Shown here piece by piece: positions 1 to 10,401 of a DNA stretch of 64,000 bases. The notes below the pieces were generated by a model that worked only from the letters and a program-made list of their open reading frames with translations, did no database searches and had not been told where the DNA came from. Location: NCBI GenBank assembly GCA_963693285.1, contig OY848919.1, positions 8,489,461-8,553,460 on the forward strand, in the 5' to 3' direction. The position numbers and the translations under genes were made by a program. How positions within the stretch are numbered: position 1 is the first letter of the stretch; each line of letters starts with the position of its first letter. Source of the stretch: Xestospongia muta (lineage: Eukaryota > Porifera > Demospongiae > Haplosclerida > Petrosiidae).

Positions 1-358
1 GTAGTTATTTTGTATTTATACCATTTATTATACTCCTGTCTTCAATAAAGGAATTTAGACATAACTAACGAACTTTAGAAGATGATTATATAATGACAAT
101 AAACAAATGAAAGTTGAAATAACTAAACAATAATTTCAATGTGTAATAGAAAAAGTTACTAAGCTAGATTTTGTGTTGGTTGTTATTATGTGAACTGCCT
201 TTCTCATCCAAGAGTTATTTTCATTACTCTAATGTATAGACAATCATCATCACTCAGATATAGGGTGTTACGTGATTTATCAAATTCCAAAAACTTGTGC
301 AATAAAAAAATTTGGAAATACATATCCCTGATATTATCTCCCTGACAACCACGAAACC
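1..358. repeat. Dispersed duplicated segment, copy 1 (truncated by window edge)
   Basis: The first 358 bases recur almost unchanged at 12629-12998, from the first base of the window to a shared block ending near 'gaaacca'. The copies differ by scattered substitutions and a few small indels. The left end of this copy lies outside the window. No coding potential is seen. It could be a non-autonomous mobile element or a small segmental duplication; no terminal repeats are visible on the internal side. Confidence 0.8.
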
Positions 359-1269
359 AGGCCTCTTACACAAGCCCTATATACTCCTCCTGGGTTGGTG
401 TTCTCATTAAATTCTATAAACTGTTCAGTATGATTCTTCTTCTCCCTCCAGTTAATGTTTTTTGAATGAGAATATCACCATGAAATGAAATGGTTAAATT
501 ATTGTCATTGTCATGTTTCATTAGATGAACAAAAAACAGAAATTTACTTGTTTTTACATTTACCTTGACCATTCATTAGCATAGACTAAAAGAGACAATT
601 TGTAGTCATTTTGGAGAGAAATGGTTCATTGATGTATTCTTCATTAGATTTCATTCACTTTAAAAAGTTCTTGATCATAAAATCACGAACAGGCAAGGAT
701 TCAATGGGATCTGGAACAATACTGAGACAGAGGAATGGACAATAACCTCTTTGACGAAAAGAGAAGAGGGAAAATAGGACTATACCACTCTTCTTCATTT
801 TTCTTGTATGTACTAAAATTAGATATAACAGTCTGAACTGTGGACTCTGTAATACATCATCACACAGCAGTGTTACTAAGTACTTACATAAACAACAACA
901 TGGTTAATAGCTCAGTTAAGTATAAATCAATATTTCTTTTTATTAGCATGCTAAAAAACTCATGTTAATGTTTCAATGGCTCCTCGAGTTTTAGACTCAA
1001 CTCTGGAAGACTGCCTTTAACCAATACTCTTACCTCTAATATCTGAGATCTCATTTCTAACAAAAAAAAATAGAAAGAGTGCATGCATTGTATTTTAAAT
1101 ACCTTTTAAGTTTACAGTTAACTGCTTCTTTCTTTCTTCATTCTTTTCCGACTTTCCCTGAATATTTTATTAGTATCATTAAATATGAAGATTCATATTC
1201 TGTATAATGCTAAAATAACTCTACTAGAATATCAACATGACTAACATCTAACATTACTATATAGCTTAC
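359..1269. other. No gene recognised
   Basis: AT-rich sequence without a supported coding region. A weak minus-strand exon-like piece near 1030-1060 (reading LLEMRSQILE before a GTAAG donor) may belong to the coiled-coil fragment that follows, but it is too short to call. Confidence 0.4.
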
Positions 1270-1937
1270 CATTTTTCTGTCTAGTCAACTTATCAATCTC
1301 TTCTTGTTTCTCTACTAATACTTTATCAGTAGCTATTGAATACAACCTGATTTATATATGATAAGTATTAGTAACAGTACTACATAACTTACCTATTTTC
1401 TCTCTGGACAACCGCTCATTCTCATACATCATTGCCTTACTCAATCTATACAATAGTTTCAGTTTTTCTGTTTATACATTAGGTACATACATGTAATATC
1501 TTTGTTGATGTACATGTACCTGATAAAGTGTCTATTGATGACGGTTTTGTTGTTGATCACTGTCCATACTGGTAGTAACTAATGTATGACAACAGAGTGT
1601 ATTTTTTTGGAGGTGACTGAGGAAAGATTTAATCTATGGAAATTCTATAATTTTAACAAAATATATATTATAAACCACTTACTATACTCTCTGAATATAT
1701 CATCTGTTACACGTATTGTCTGTTCTAAATATAACCTGCTCTCACTCACTTTTCACTAGAGCCTTTATATATTTCTCAGCAATTATGTTTTCACTTATGA
1801 CTAGATTGAGCAGTGTATCTATCATCTCTCTTTTAATAGCAGTGGGACAACAATTTATCAAATTCTCTCCATAGTTCTCAGCTATTAACTTTACATCCTC
1901 TGCATTGTCAACTTTCACAAGTACATCAGTCATTCTC
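1270..1937 (-). pseudogene. Death-fold-like exon followed by coiled-coil exon fragments
   Basis: Four exon-like blocks lie on the minus strand: 1750-1937, 1683-1735, 1393-1445 and 1270-1346, each with AG/GT borders. The first reads ...CCPTAIKREMIDTLL... and ends IIAEKYIKALVK. This resembles the last helices of the death-domain exon at 19659-19852, which shares AEKYIKAL. The later blocks are charged and heptad-like (LYLEQTIRVTDDIFREY, YENERLSREK, VEKQEEIDKLTRQK), suggesting a coiled coil. The exon phases do not join into one open frame, and only 14 bases separate the first two blocks, so this is probably a decayed gene. I do not recognise an orthologue. The death-fold call rests on similarity within this window and general family knowledge. 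Confidence 0.35.
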
Positions 1938-2449
1938 CTACAAAACGCACATTCATTGTACATAAATCATGATAAGTTACATACTGCTATAAAGTTGCCA
2001 CTGATCATCAAAAGTATTCACTCGAGTAGGGCTTACTCAATTGAAGATATTTCTTCTTGGAGAGAATGACAAGAAACTAAAGGATGACTTCCACCTTATA
2101 TTTTCTGGTAATATCACTTACCAATCAAATTTGATAGTTTTTCTTCAATTTGTTTTCCAACAACTCTCACTGGTCCAGTAGAATATCAGTAAAACATTTA
2201 TATTGTTTTTGCATCTCCAAAATACTCCTGCATGAGTCAAAACCACTTTTGAACTGTTGAAATACACTAACAAATTCTATTATTGTGAGTATATATGCTA
2301 CTTCCAATATGTCTTGCTAGGAAAAGACTCTGTGGTTGTTTTCTAGCCCTGAAAGAAATCTTTTCTAGTTTAACTCTGTAGTTATTAATATCATCAGATT
2401 CAGCATGGAGTGGTTCTTGGTGTAGACATCTCGTGAAATGATACATAGT
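1938..2449. other. No gene recognised
   Basis: AT-rich sequence; only short open frames, none with recognisable protein features. Confidence 0.4.
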
Positions 2450-2473
2450 GATGTCATCATATATGATGACATC
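2450..2473. promoter_or_regulatory. 24-bp perfect palindrome of two ATF/CRE-like half elements
   Basis: Positions 2450-2473 are a perfect inverted repeat: gatgtcatcat, a central at, then the reverse complement. Each arm holds TGATGTCATCA-type sequence, close to bZIP (CREB/ATF) sites. A further gatgtcatcatcat lies near 2521-2534 and gttacatcatcatac near 2547. It could be a bZIP target cluster or a remnant of a palindromic transposon end. Function is inference. Confidence 0.4.
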
Positions 2474-2715
2474 CTAAACCCTAAACCAAGCACTAACATT
2501 ATTAACTCTATGACACATGTGATGTCATCATCATAGTACATGCATGTTACATCATCATACAAGTTAAATCAAGAAGCACCCAGAATGATCAACTCTTTGT
2601 CTTTAAGAGGGTCTTTCTTTTCGCGACTGTGTGGCACAGTTTGTGCATGCTCATTAAATACGATTTAGACGGAGCTCATTTGAAGGCTTGCAAACACATA
2701 GTACCAGTAGTCGAA

Positions 2716-2841
2716 ATGACACACGTGATAATAAGTATTACACGTGTATTATTAAACAATCACACTCGTGTAACTTTAAATGTCACGCGTGTAATTCAAA
2801 TAACACACGTCTTCACGAGTGAAATTGAAGTGTCAAGTGAA
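2716..2841. repeat. Array of E-box-like CACGTG variants at about 20-bp spacing
   Basis: Seven related cores occur: cacgtg at 2722 and 2741, ctcgtg 2765, cgcgtg 2786, cacgtc 2806, cgagtg 2816 and caagtg 2834. Spacings are 19, 24, 21, 20, 10 and 18 bp, near one or two helical turns. The array lies about 200 bp upstream of the retrotransposon ORF1. It can be read as a degenerate minisatellite of about 21 bp or as a bHLH-site cluster. The open frame across it just repeats N-x-T-R-V and is not a gene. Confidence 0.45.
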
Positions 2842-3057
2842 ACATAAATAGCACACCTATCATTGAAACTGTCAAACTCAGTTAATTTTTTTCATGGATA
2901 TTTCTTACAGCACTGCAGGATATGATTAGCAACAATTGTTGACAATTGTTGTTGACTCGTTAACATGGCTCTCGTGTCAAGGAGTCTACTACTACTGCTC
3001 ACTTGCTCTCTTATAGTCTAAAATCGGTTTTACTCTTCTTCCCCATCAACTAACTTC

Positions 3058-3762
3058 TTGATGATCCCATCAAGCTCCCCCAACTATACAATTTCTCGTC
3101 GTTCTTCTCGTCATTTTCGCTTTGTTAAAAGTTCACACCAACGTTTCTTTACTCGATCTTACCTCTCTCACAATAAGCCCTTACTTCTTCTGCTCCTTCT
3201 ACTCTGTGGCTACGTTGAAGTCAACCCTGGCCCTCCTGATGATATTGTCAAGTGTGTATGTTCTTCAACTGAAGAATCAGGCCTTATGTTACAATGTGAA
3301 CAATGTTCTTGTTGGCTGCACAACGAATGTGTGAATGTTCCAGCACATGTTGCTGATAATTTTCGTTTTATCTGCCCACTGTGAATCAAGTCTTCTCTTT
3401 CTCTTATTTCCTCCCTGAAGTCAGAAATCTCTCATTTAAAGGCTCACGTTGTTAAATTAGAAAAATTATGGAAATCTCTCAGTACTCAATTATCTGTCCT
3501 TCAACCTATCACAGGCTCATCTATTTCTGACACTATTACAGCTACTTCCTCAAATTCACCTCAATCTGTTCCGGCCAACTACCATCCTTCCAACAGTCAT
3601 TCTATTTCTCCAAACCCAGCCCATCTCAATACTTCTAATGTATGTCCTAATCCCAGATTACCCTCTAAGTTCCTCATTAAACACCCCCATTTTTTATCCC
3701 AAGCTCGACCTCCTCGCAAACCACCTCTACTTCCAACTCCACGTTATCATCAATATCCTTAA
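3058..3762 (+). pseudogene. Retrotransposon ORF1: 2A-like motif, PHD finger, coiled coil
   Basis: Open from ATG 3058. After a basic N-terminus comes a poly-Leu run and GYVEVNPGPP (about residues 51-60), matching the ribosome-skipping 2A signature ExNPGP, though the usual Asp before V/I-E is Tyr. A PHD-type C4HC3 pattern follows at once: CVC, LQCEQC, HNEC, then ICPL. The frame hits TGA at 3382-3384 exactly where the last zinc-ligand Cys is expected, then stays open to 3762. That stretch holds a coiled coil (LISSLKSEISHLKAHVVKLE) and a Ser/Pro-rich region. In related elements 2A-like sequences precede PHD fingers in ORF1; the role of the protein (nucleic acid binding, particle formation) is inferred from that family. 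A single nonsense change makes this a pseudogene. Confidence 0.8.
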
Positions 3763-4139
3763 ACTCACAAATGCCTCTTCTTCCAACTCCTCAACCACCT
3801 CCACTCCCTCCCCAGTTCTCTCATTTTCATTCACCACTGCAATTTCCACCCAATTCAATACCAAACCACCCTCATCAAATCCTTGGTCAATCCCACAATC
3901 TCCCTCATATGCCTCTTCCCCCAACACTACCTCCTCTCTCTTTCCCTCTCCCTCACACTTCATCCCCTATCAATGTACCGGCAGTACACAATCCTCATCC
4001 CAATCCTCCAAATCAGCCATACCCAACATTTCTTCCCCCTCTCCCTGCCAATCCTGTTCCTCAAGTTCCAATTCACAGAATATTGGACATCATGGCCTCC
4101 CTTCTATCTCCCCAGACTCTTCTCCTTCCTCCTCCTCTC

Positions 4140-6919
4140 ACAACCCGACTGTCTTCTATTTTAATGCAAGAACTTTCTCCCTAAACTTGATGACCTCAAG
4201 CTCCTCTGTTCTGCTCATTCTCCTGATATTATCTGCATTGTCAAATCTTGGCTCTCTTCTGACATTTCAAACCTTGAAATATCTTTACCAAATTTCCTTT
4301 GCTTCCATTTAGACCGTAATAACCATGGTGATGGCATTGTTTTTTTGTGAAATCGCATTTGTCTGTATCTCCTCTGCCTCTTCCCTCAAACAACCTTGAA
4401 TTTCTTCCATTACAAATCACCTGCCACCACTTCAGCTTCACTCTAGGGACATTTTATCGCCCCCAAACTTGGATGGTAATCTCAATCTCTTAGTCCATTT
4501 TCTCTCTTCTTTTAACCCAAGTCTCCTCTCTAAGCTTATCCTACTTGGTGACTTCAATATAGATTTTCACAAAACATCTCTTTTGACCAGGCTACTTGAC
4601 TTAACCAACTCTCTTAACCTAAATCAATTAGTTTAAGAACCTACCCACTTTTCCTATTCAGGTCTCCATCCCTAATTGACCTAGTATTTATTCCCTCTGA
4701 TTTACCCTCCTCTATATTAATTCTTCCTCCAGTTTCTTCATCTGATCACCTTTCTTTGCAATTTACAATTCCCACTAGCTGCAAAACCAAGCACTCATCA
4801 ACTGGTAGTGGTTACCGTAAAGTCTGGATCTACAAGAATGCTGATTTTGCCTCTGCCAATCTTATTCTTTCTTCTACTCCTTGGGATGACCTTTTCTCCT
4901 CACAAGACATCAATGTCTGTTGGCCTATCTTCAAGCAAGCCTTCCTAGAGGTTATGCGTCGTTTCATCTCATCAAAACTTGTACCTCATAGTTGCTCTCC
5001 TCCCTGGGGTAACAACCATCTCCTTGCCTGTATCAAGAAAAGAAAACATCTTTACCACAAAGCTAAAAAACTGAAGTCTCTTACCTACATGTCTAAGTAC
5101 CGTGTCTGCAGGAACAACACCCTTTCATATCAACGTAAGTTGAAAGCCTCATTTTTCAACCGTCTGTCAGTCTCATCTTCCTCATGTAAGTCTTTCTAGT
5201 CTTTATTCAAGAAATTAAAAAAGAAATCGTCCACCCTCCCAACCTTAACACACAATGATTTAACTGTCACTGACCCTATCTCCAAAGCCAACTTGATCAA
5301 TGACTTCTTTAGTCAATGCTTCAATTCCTCAGTTCCCCCACTTTCTCTATCTGACATATTTCCTCACTCCCCAACGGACTGCCCCTCAGATCTTTGTACT
5401 CCTGAAAACATCATACAATTGATTTCTCAACTACCTACCCATACATCCACTGGTCCTGATGGAATATCATCAAAAATGCTTAAAGCTACAGCCTACTCAA
5501 TTTCTGTCCCTCTATGTAAACTGTTTAATCTGTCCCTCTCTTCTGGTGTTTTCCTAATTGACTGGAAAACATCTCTAGTAATTCCTATCCCCAAGCAGTC
5601 ATCACCTAATCCTTCTCCATCAAGCTATTGTCGTATTTCCCTTGTTTCTCTAGTTAGTAAACTTCTTGAAAGACATGTTTTTGACTGGCTCTACAATTTC
5701 TGCAAAAATAACAACATTTTGTCCAACAACCAATTCGGCTTTAGATCATCCTTTTCTGCAGAATCTGCTTTTATCACAACTACTCATTCGTGGTTTTCTC
5801 TACTTGACTCTATAACTTCTCTATCTGTGCTGTCTTCTTTGACTTATGTAAGGCCTTTGACTCTATACCCCACAGACCTCTCCTAGACACATTTCTATCC
5901 TACAACATTCCTCCTCACCTAGTCAACTGGATTCAGAGTTACCCTACTCATCGTTTCCAACAGGTTGTCATTGATAATTCTTTTACATCCAAATCTGATG
6001 TGATTTCTGGAGTCCCACAAGGATCCATTCTAGCCCACTATTCTTCATTCTGTACATAAATGAAATCTCTACATCTCTTCCCCAATCATTCTCAACTACT
6101 TTATACACTGATGACATCCTCCTATCTTGCCCCTACAAACTTACTCCTGACTCATCTCAAATCCAATCCAGTATCGCTCTTCTATCCTCTTGGCTCCATT
6201 CCAAACACCTAACCATTAACCCCTCCAAGACCAAATACATGGTTATCTCCAGAATATCCTCTAATTCCTCCAATTTTCCGATACTTTATCTCAATGGCTC
6301 TCCTTTAGAAAGAGTTTACTCCTTCAAATACTTGGGTGTTATCCTGAACTCTCAGCTGTCTTGGTCTCCTCATATTGATTATATCTGCTCCAAAACCAGA
6401 AAACTCCTTGGTTTTATTTTCCGCAATTTTTTCTTTCACTCTTCTCCTTTTGGTCTACTCAAACTTTACCAGTCCCTCATCCTTCCCCATCTCTCTTACT
6501 GTTCATCTCTTTGGGACCCTTACCAACTGAAAGACATCAAGAAACTTGAAGTTGTTCAGTCTTTTGCACTCAGGTTACGTACAAAACAATGGTCCTCTGA
6601 TTACCACTCTTTACTATATCAACTCTCCCTTCCCAAAGTCTCTTTCAGAAGGAAAATTGCCGAACTTCTCCTTCTCTATAAATTCATTCACAATATCTTA
6701 TTTATTCCAGGTAACATTCTCAGCTTTCAAGACAGTTCCACATCTCATCTTCGCTTTTCTCACCATCTAAACATTAAAATCCCCTATTCCCGAACCAATT
6801 CTTCCTTGTACTCCTTCTTCCCAAACACTTCTGCCCTGTGGAACTCACTTCCACCATCTGTTAAAGACTCTAACAGCCCAATAATTTTAAGAAATTCCCT
6901 GCGTCATTTATTCAAGTAA
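4140..6919 (+). pseudogene. Retrotransposon ORF2: APE endonuclease and reverse transcriptase
   Basis: Fragments in shifting frames follow the usual order. The endonuclease begins near 4160 (YFNAR), continues with PDIICIVKSWLSSDIS at 4215-4270, and ends with LGDFNIDF at about 4550 and SDHLSLQF at about 4743-4766. The thumb and finger part of the RT is in 4756-5199 and 5293-5886 (LPTHTSTGPDGISSKMLK; NNQFGFR). A following frame reads FFDLCKAFDSIPH at about 5836 and SGVPQGSIL at about 6007. The catalytic YTDD lies near 6103-6115. The C-terminal part 6239-6919 is the longest intact block (FKYLGVILN, SALWNSLP). At least five frameshifts or stops are needed to explain it, so no full protein can be made. 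Confidence 0.85.
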
Positions 6920-6992
6920 TTACCCATTATTTATATAATGTCATCATTGCTCTTTGTACTAGTCTCTGACTATTGAGCAATTTATTGTGTTT

Positions 6993-7042
6993 CTATAAAA
7001 ATAAAAAAATAAAAAATAAAAAATAAATAATAAAATAAAATT
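6993..7042 (+). repeat. A-rich 3' tail of the non-LTR element
   Basis: Imperfect repeats of (A)nT follow a 3' UTR of about 70 bases and mark the 3' end of the element, as in CR1/L2-type retrotransposons that end in short tandem repeats. Confidence 0.7.
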
Positions 7043-8092
7043 AGTGAGGGTCATAGAAAAATGCAACGTAATCAAGTTAACATATCTCCAGAGAAAGGTC
7101 TTTTACATGTTGGAGGGAATTGCAGAGCATAAGAGGAGCTCCATCTTATAATATATTAGCTGTACAACTTTTAATTTTAATTACAGATGTTCAGCTGTCA
7201 ATATAGCTAGGTTACATCATTTGTCTTCAACTTTGAGACAGAGAATGAGGTAAAGTTTATAATTATTGTGCTGTTTGATATTAATATATCTTATTTGTAC
7301 AGGACAGTAGACCTAATGTGAGAAGCAGTTACTCGTGTTTATCTGACACGGCTTTATATCACAGTGTATCAGTGTACACACAAATGAATAGAATAATAGG
7401 ATCTACTTCCATATTAGCTCAATTAAAGTTTAAGGTAAATAAGTATAACAGTGCCATAAAATCAGAGCAGCTCTCTACAGAGTGGATCCATTGGGTGTTG
7501 CATTAAGGTAGGGTACATCGATTTAACAAAGAAGGTATTCTGTCCTAGCTCAAATTCACTGTAGCACATAAATGGCAATTATAAATTGAACAGGTAGAAC
7601 GTATTGAGTCATTTCATTGTCATTAATCTAGCATTTGAAATTATGGATAAAGAATTGTTGTTCACAAAGGAATAAATGGCTACAGTAGGTTAACCTATTT
7701 CTTCATTTAGGATTTTACCAAGAATTCGTGATTCCTTGCAATTCTTGGTCCTCAATTTAATCAGAATTCTTGCATTTTCATAATAATAGCGAATTTACTG
7801 TAACATCGTGAATTTAGACCGTGCAATAATCAATAATTTTATGTCTATTTTTTGTTATAGTTTGTATTCCATAGTACTGTATAAAAGTCGCAATATGAGC
7901 TTTTCTTCGTTGACTTCTGTAGTAAATTGTTACGACATGGCACACAAATGCATCCCGGAAGCATGTCATGTTTAATTAGTGAATATTACATACCTCAAAC
8001 TTATATATGAAAATGCATTATAATTATTAAATTGTCTGTCAAATTACAATAAATACACAAACTCTTTAAGATATCGGTACAATTATTATATA
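7043..8092 (+). other. Mostly non-coding; one exon-like block at 7303-7434
   Basis: A block at 7303-7434 has a good acceptor (ttgtacag) and donor (AAG gtaaat) and is open in one frame (SSYSCLSDTALYHS, then MNRIIGSTSILAQLKFK). A possible preceding exon at 7187-7249 does not join it in frame. I do not recognise the protein. The rest is AT-rich with nothing supported. Confidence 0.3.
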
Positions 8093-9598
8093 TTAATTTC
8101 TAATATCATTAAAAGTATCTTGTAGATTTTTTCCTCGTGTTTCATAATTCAAAAAGAGGGTTGCTATAAACTGAATGGTGTATAGACTACCCCAGACAGT
8201 AGGAGAAAGCCAACTGTATTTTGTAGACATGTCTGCTAGATAGCCACTAACAAATGGTAGCCACATTCCATTTATACCGTTTGAAATAAGCATAATTGAA
8301 ACTGCCATAGCTCGTATCTCTGTTGGGTAGTTCTCTGCTATGTAAGTAAGCAATAGACTAAGCATTGGACCAGATGAGAAAAATATCAAGACTGTAAATA
8401 CTGGGATGGTTATGTCGTTTTGTAGAAAAGCAAAGAGATAAAAGAGGACAGCAGATATGGCTGAGAAAATGATTATTGTATTCTTGCGTCCAAACTCTGG
8501 CCATTCAATTATAATTGAAATTAAGGCTATACCAGGCACCATAGCTGCAAATCCAAATAGTGTACAAAAATAAGGATTGACACCAAGATTTTTAAGAAGA
8601 GTTGGAAAAAAAAGCATAGATCCATACCAAATTATGCCTTGAGTACTAAATATGAACAGTAGTAACCAAGTACGTTTGTGATAAGGAGGTTTAAACATAG
8701 TTGAGAGTTTAGATAAAATGAATTTCTTTTGTTTAGATACAACAATATCAGGAAAATGTGATACTTTCTTATAAAATTCTTCCTTCTCGATAATACTGTT
8801 CATATCCTTTCCATTCATTGAGGCCATTGTTTTAAACACTTTCCATGCTTTGTCCACTCTTTGATGGCTCACTAAAAATCGAGGTGATTCCACGAATAAG
8901 ATCAATCTGATGATAAAAACAACAAGTGATGGAACAGATGTAGCAATAGTGAAATATCTCCAACCATTTTGATAGCTGGGTAACAACCACCATGCAAGGC
9001 CTGCACTAGCGCAGAAGCCAATGGCTTCTACAAACCCAGTGAGTATAGTAATACTGCCCCTATTACTAACAGGTAGAAATTCAATCAAAGTTAAATGTGT
9101 CAAATCAACAACACCACCAATTCCAATACTTGTAATACCACGCAAGATAACAAAAATAATGTAATTAGGTGAAAAAGCTGAAGCTACTAAAAACACAAAG
9201 ATAATAATAGCACTTGCAGCGTACGGCCATATTCGACCATACTTGTCTCCTAAATAACCAAAAATTATTTCTCCAATTATGTTTGTTAGGCATGTTACTG
9301 CTGGAGTGACAGCAAACATAACTCCATTGAGATGCCACTGATCAGATAATTTAATAAAAATAAATGAAAATGTTATTGCCTCACATGCAAACGCGAAAGA
9401 GGTTAGTCCAACCATGAGAAATGCTAGGACTTGAAATGGACCAAATCCAATAGCAGTAAGAATTTCATCCACAGAATTGTTAGTGGTAGTAAAGTCAGGT
9501 TTATTAGACATCGATTGTATTGAACCATAGTCGGATTGTTTTGATACTGGTAACTTGGTGTCAGATTTAGAAAAAGACATACTTTCAGCCACTCCCAA
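8093..9598 (-). CDS. MFS transporter, SVOP/SV2-like (SLC22-type fold)
   Basis: A single-exon 501-residue membrane protein, about the usual length for the family. A Ser/Thr-rich cytosolic tail of about 50 residues is followed by about 12 hydrophobic segments. Family marks: the MFS loop 2-3 motif GYLGDKYGR at 114-122, LRGITSIGIGG near 152-162, EFLPVSNRG at 173-181 (the E-F-x-P-x-x-x-R-G seen in SV2/SVOP and organic ion transporters), and ESPRFL at 237-242 before the central loop. I chose the first ATG because it gives a plausible tail and the frame closes upstream. It probably sits in the plasma or vesicle membrane and moves a small organic or ionic solute; the substrate cannot be read from the sequence. 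No frameshift is seen and no neighbour is functionally linked. Confidence 0.85.
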   Translation of the reverse strand: MGVAESMSFSKSDTKLPVSKQSDYGSIQSMSNKPDFTTTNNSVDEILTAIGFGPFQVLAFLMVGLTSFAFACEAITFSFIFIKLSDQWHLNGVMFAVTPAVTCLTNIIGEIIFGYLGDKYGRIWPYAASAIIIFVFLVASAFSPNYIIFVILRGITSIGIGGVVDLTHLTLIEFLPVSNRGSITILTGFVEAIGFCASAGLAWWLLPSYQNGWRYFTIATSVPSLVVFIIRLILFVESPRFLVSHQRVDKAWKVFKTMASMNGKDMNSIIEKEEFYKKVSHFPDIVVSKQKKFILSKLSTMFKPPYHKRTWLLLFIFSTQGIIWYGSMLFFPTLLKNLGVNPYFCTLFGFAAMVPGIALISIIIEWPEFGRKNTIIIFSAISAVLFYLFAFLQNDITIPVFTVLIFFSSGPMLSLLLTYIAENYPTEIRAMAVSIMLISNGINGMWLPFVSGYLADMSTKYSWLSPTVWGSLYTIQFIATLFLNYETRGKNLQDTFNDIRN

Positions 9599-10401
9599 TC
9601 ATTGCCACACGTGACAGGGCTTAATTAAAGATCTGACATCCGGTCTGAATAGTTTAATAAAATTTTTATAAGGTGGGACAGTCGACTATTAAGCATTCTA
9701 AACTAATCTATCCATTATTTTTCATTTATTAGTCATGTGTCGCAACGTTTTAATAGAATATATTTCTCAAACTCCTCGATAGATCTTCCCTAGGTTACTT
9801 CCAAGGTAGTTTTTGATATCAGATGAACTTTATCAGTTCAATCTGGATTTCTTTCCTAAATGATGGATCTGCACATTTTGTATTTCCACAGTTCAACTTT
9901 ACTGAGTCTGTTGAAGAGAAGGAATCAGTATCAGCTAGAGCCAAAGGACGATGAAAGTGGGCAATTCTAGTTTTTATGCTAGATTATAATGGATAATACA
10001 AGTCTAATTTGACTTGTAGATATTGTCCAATCACAATTTGTTAAGCTATATTATCTAGAATATTAAACATTTGTCAATAGTATGCGAAGTAACGTTAGCA
10101 TCATGGTAGCAGGGCACAAGTTTCTAGAGGAAGCATGTGATTCATAAACAATTTATTTAATTTCACGAACAAATGTTCTATAATTCAAGTTTTGTTTGTA
10201 AATTATATAACAGATTGTTAAAGCATTGAAAGATCTTATAATTGAGAGTAAAATGTTTTTACTAAACTGCTAAATTATTTAGATGAGATGGTTCTAAAGT
10301 AAACTTTAATCAACCCAGCCACTCAAATTAATGATTACATTGTAGCATGCCAGATATTGTTTACTCGAAGACTCATTTCTAATTGCATTTCCTTTCCTCA
10401 G
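9599..10401. other. Intergenic, no gene recognised
   Basis: Holds the presumed upstream region of the SVOP-like gene (a CACACGTGACA stretch at 9604-9614 just before its ATG). A short plus-strand exon-like piece near 9893-9950 (FTESVEEKESVSARAKGR) could be a lost exon of the following TBC pseudogene but cannot be confirmed. Confidence 0.35.

Larger units (their letters stand above)
2940..7042 (+). mobile_element. CR1/L2-like non-LTR retrotransposon, inactivated
   Basis: A plus-strand element with ORF1 (2A-like motif, PHD finger, coiled coil, low-complexity linker), then an APE-type endonuclease and reverse transcriptase, then a short 3' UTR ending in an A-rich TAAAA-type tail at 6993-7042. 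This order is typical of CR1/L2-clade elements. Several frameshifts and stops break both ORFs, so it cannot mobilise itself. The 5' boundary is uncertain; I placed it near the start of the region that lacks other features. I could not identify a target-site duplication. The element is richer in C and T on the plus strand than its neighbours. Confidence 0.85.

Noticed and set aside
2629..2847. 72-codon open frame with NxTRV repeats
   Set aside because: Explained by the E-box-like array; no protein family.
3638..4312. 224-codon Ser/Pro-rich open frame
   Set aside because: Low-complexity linker of the retrotransposon read out of its main frame; only its end (YFNAR) touches the endonuclease.
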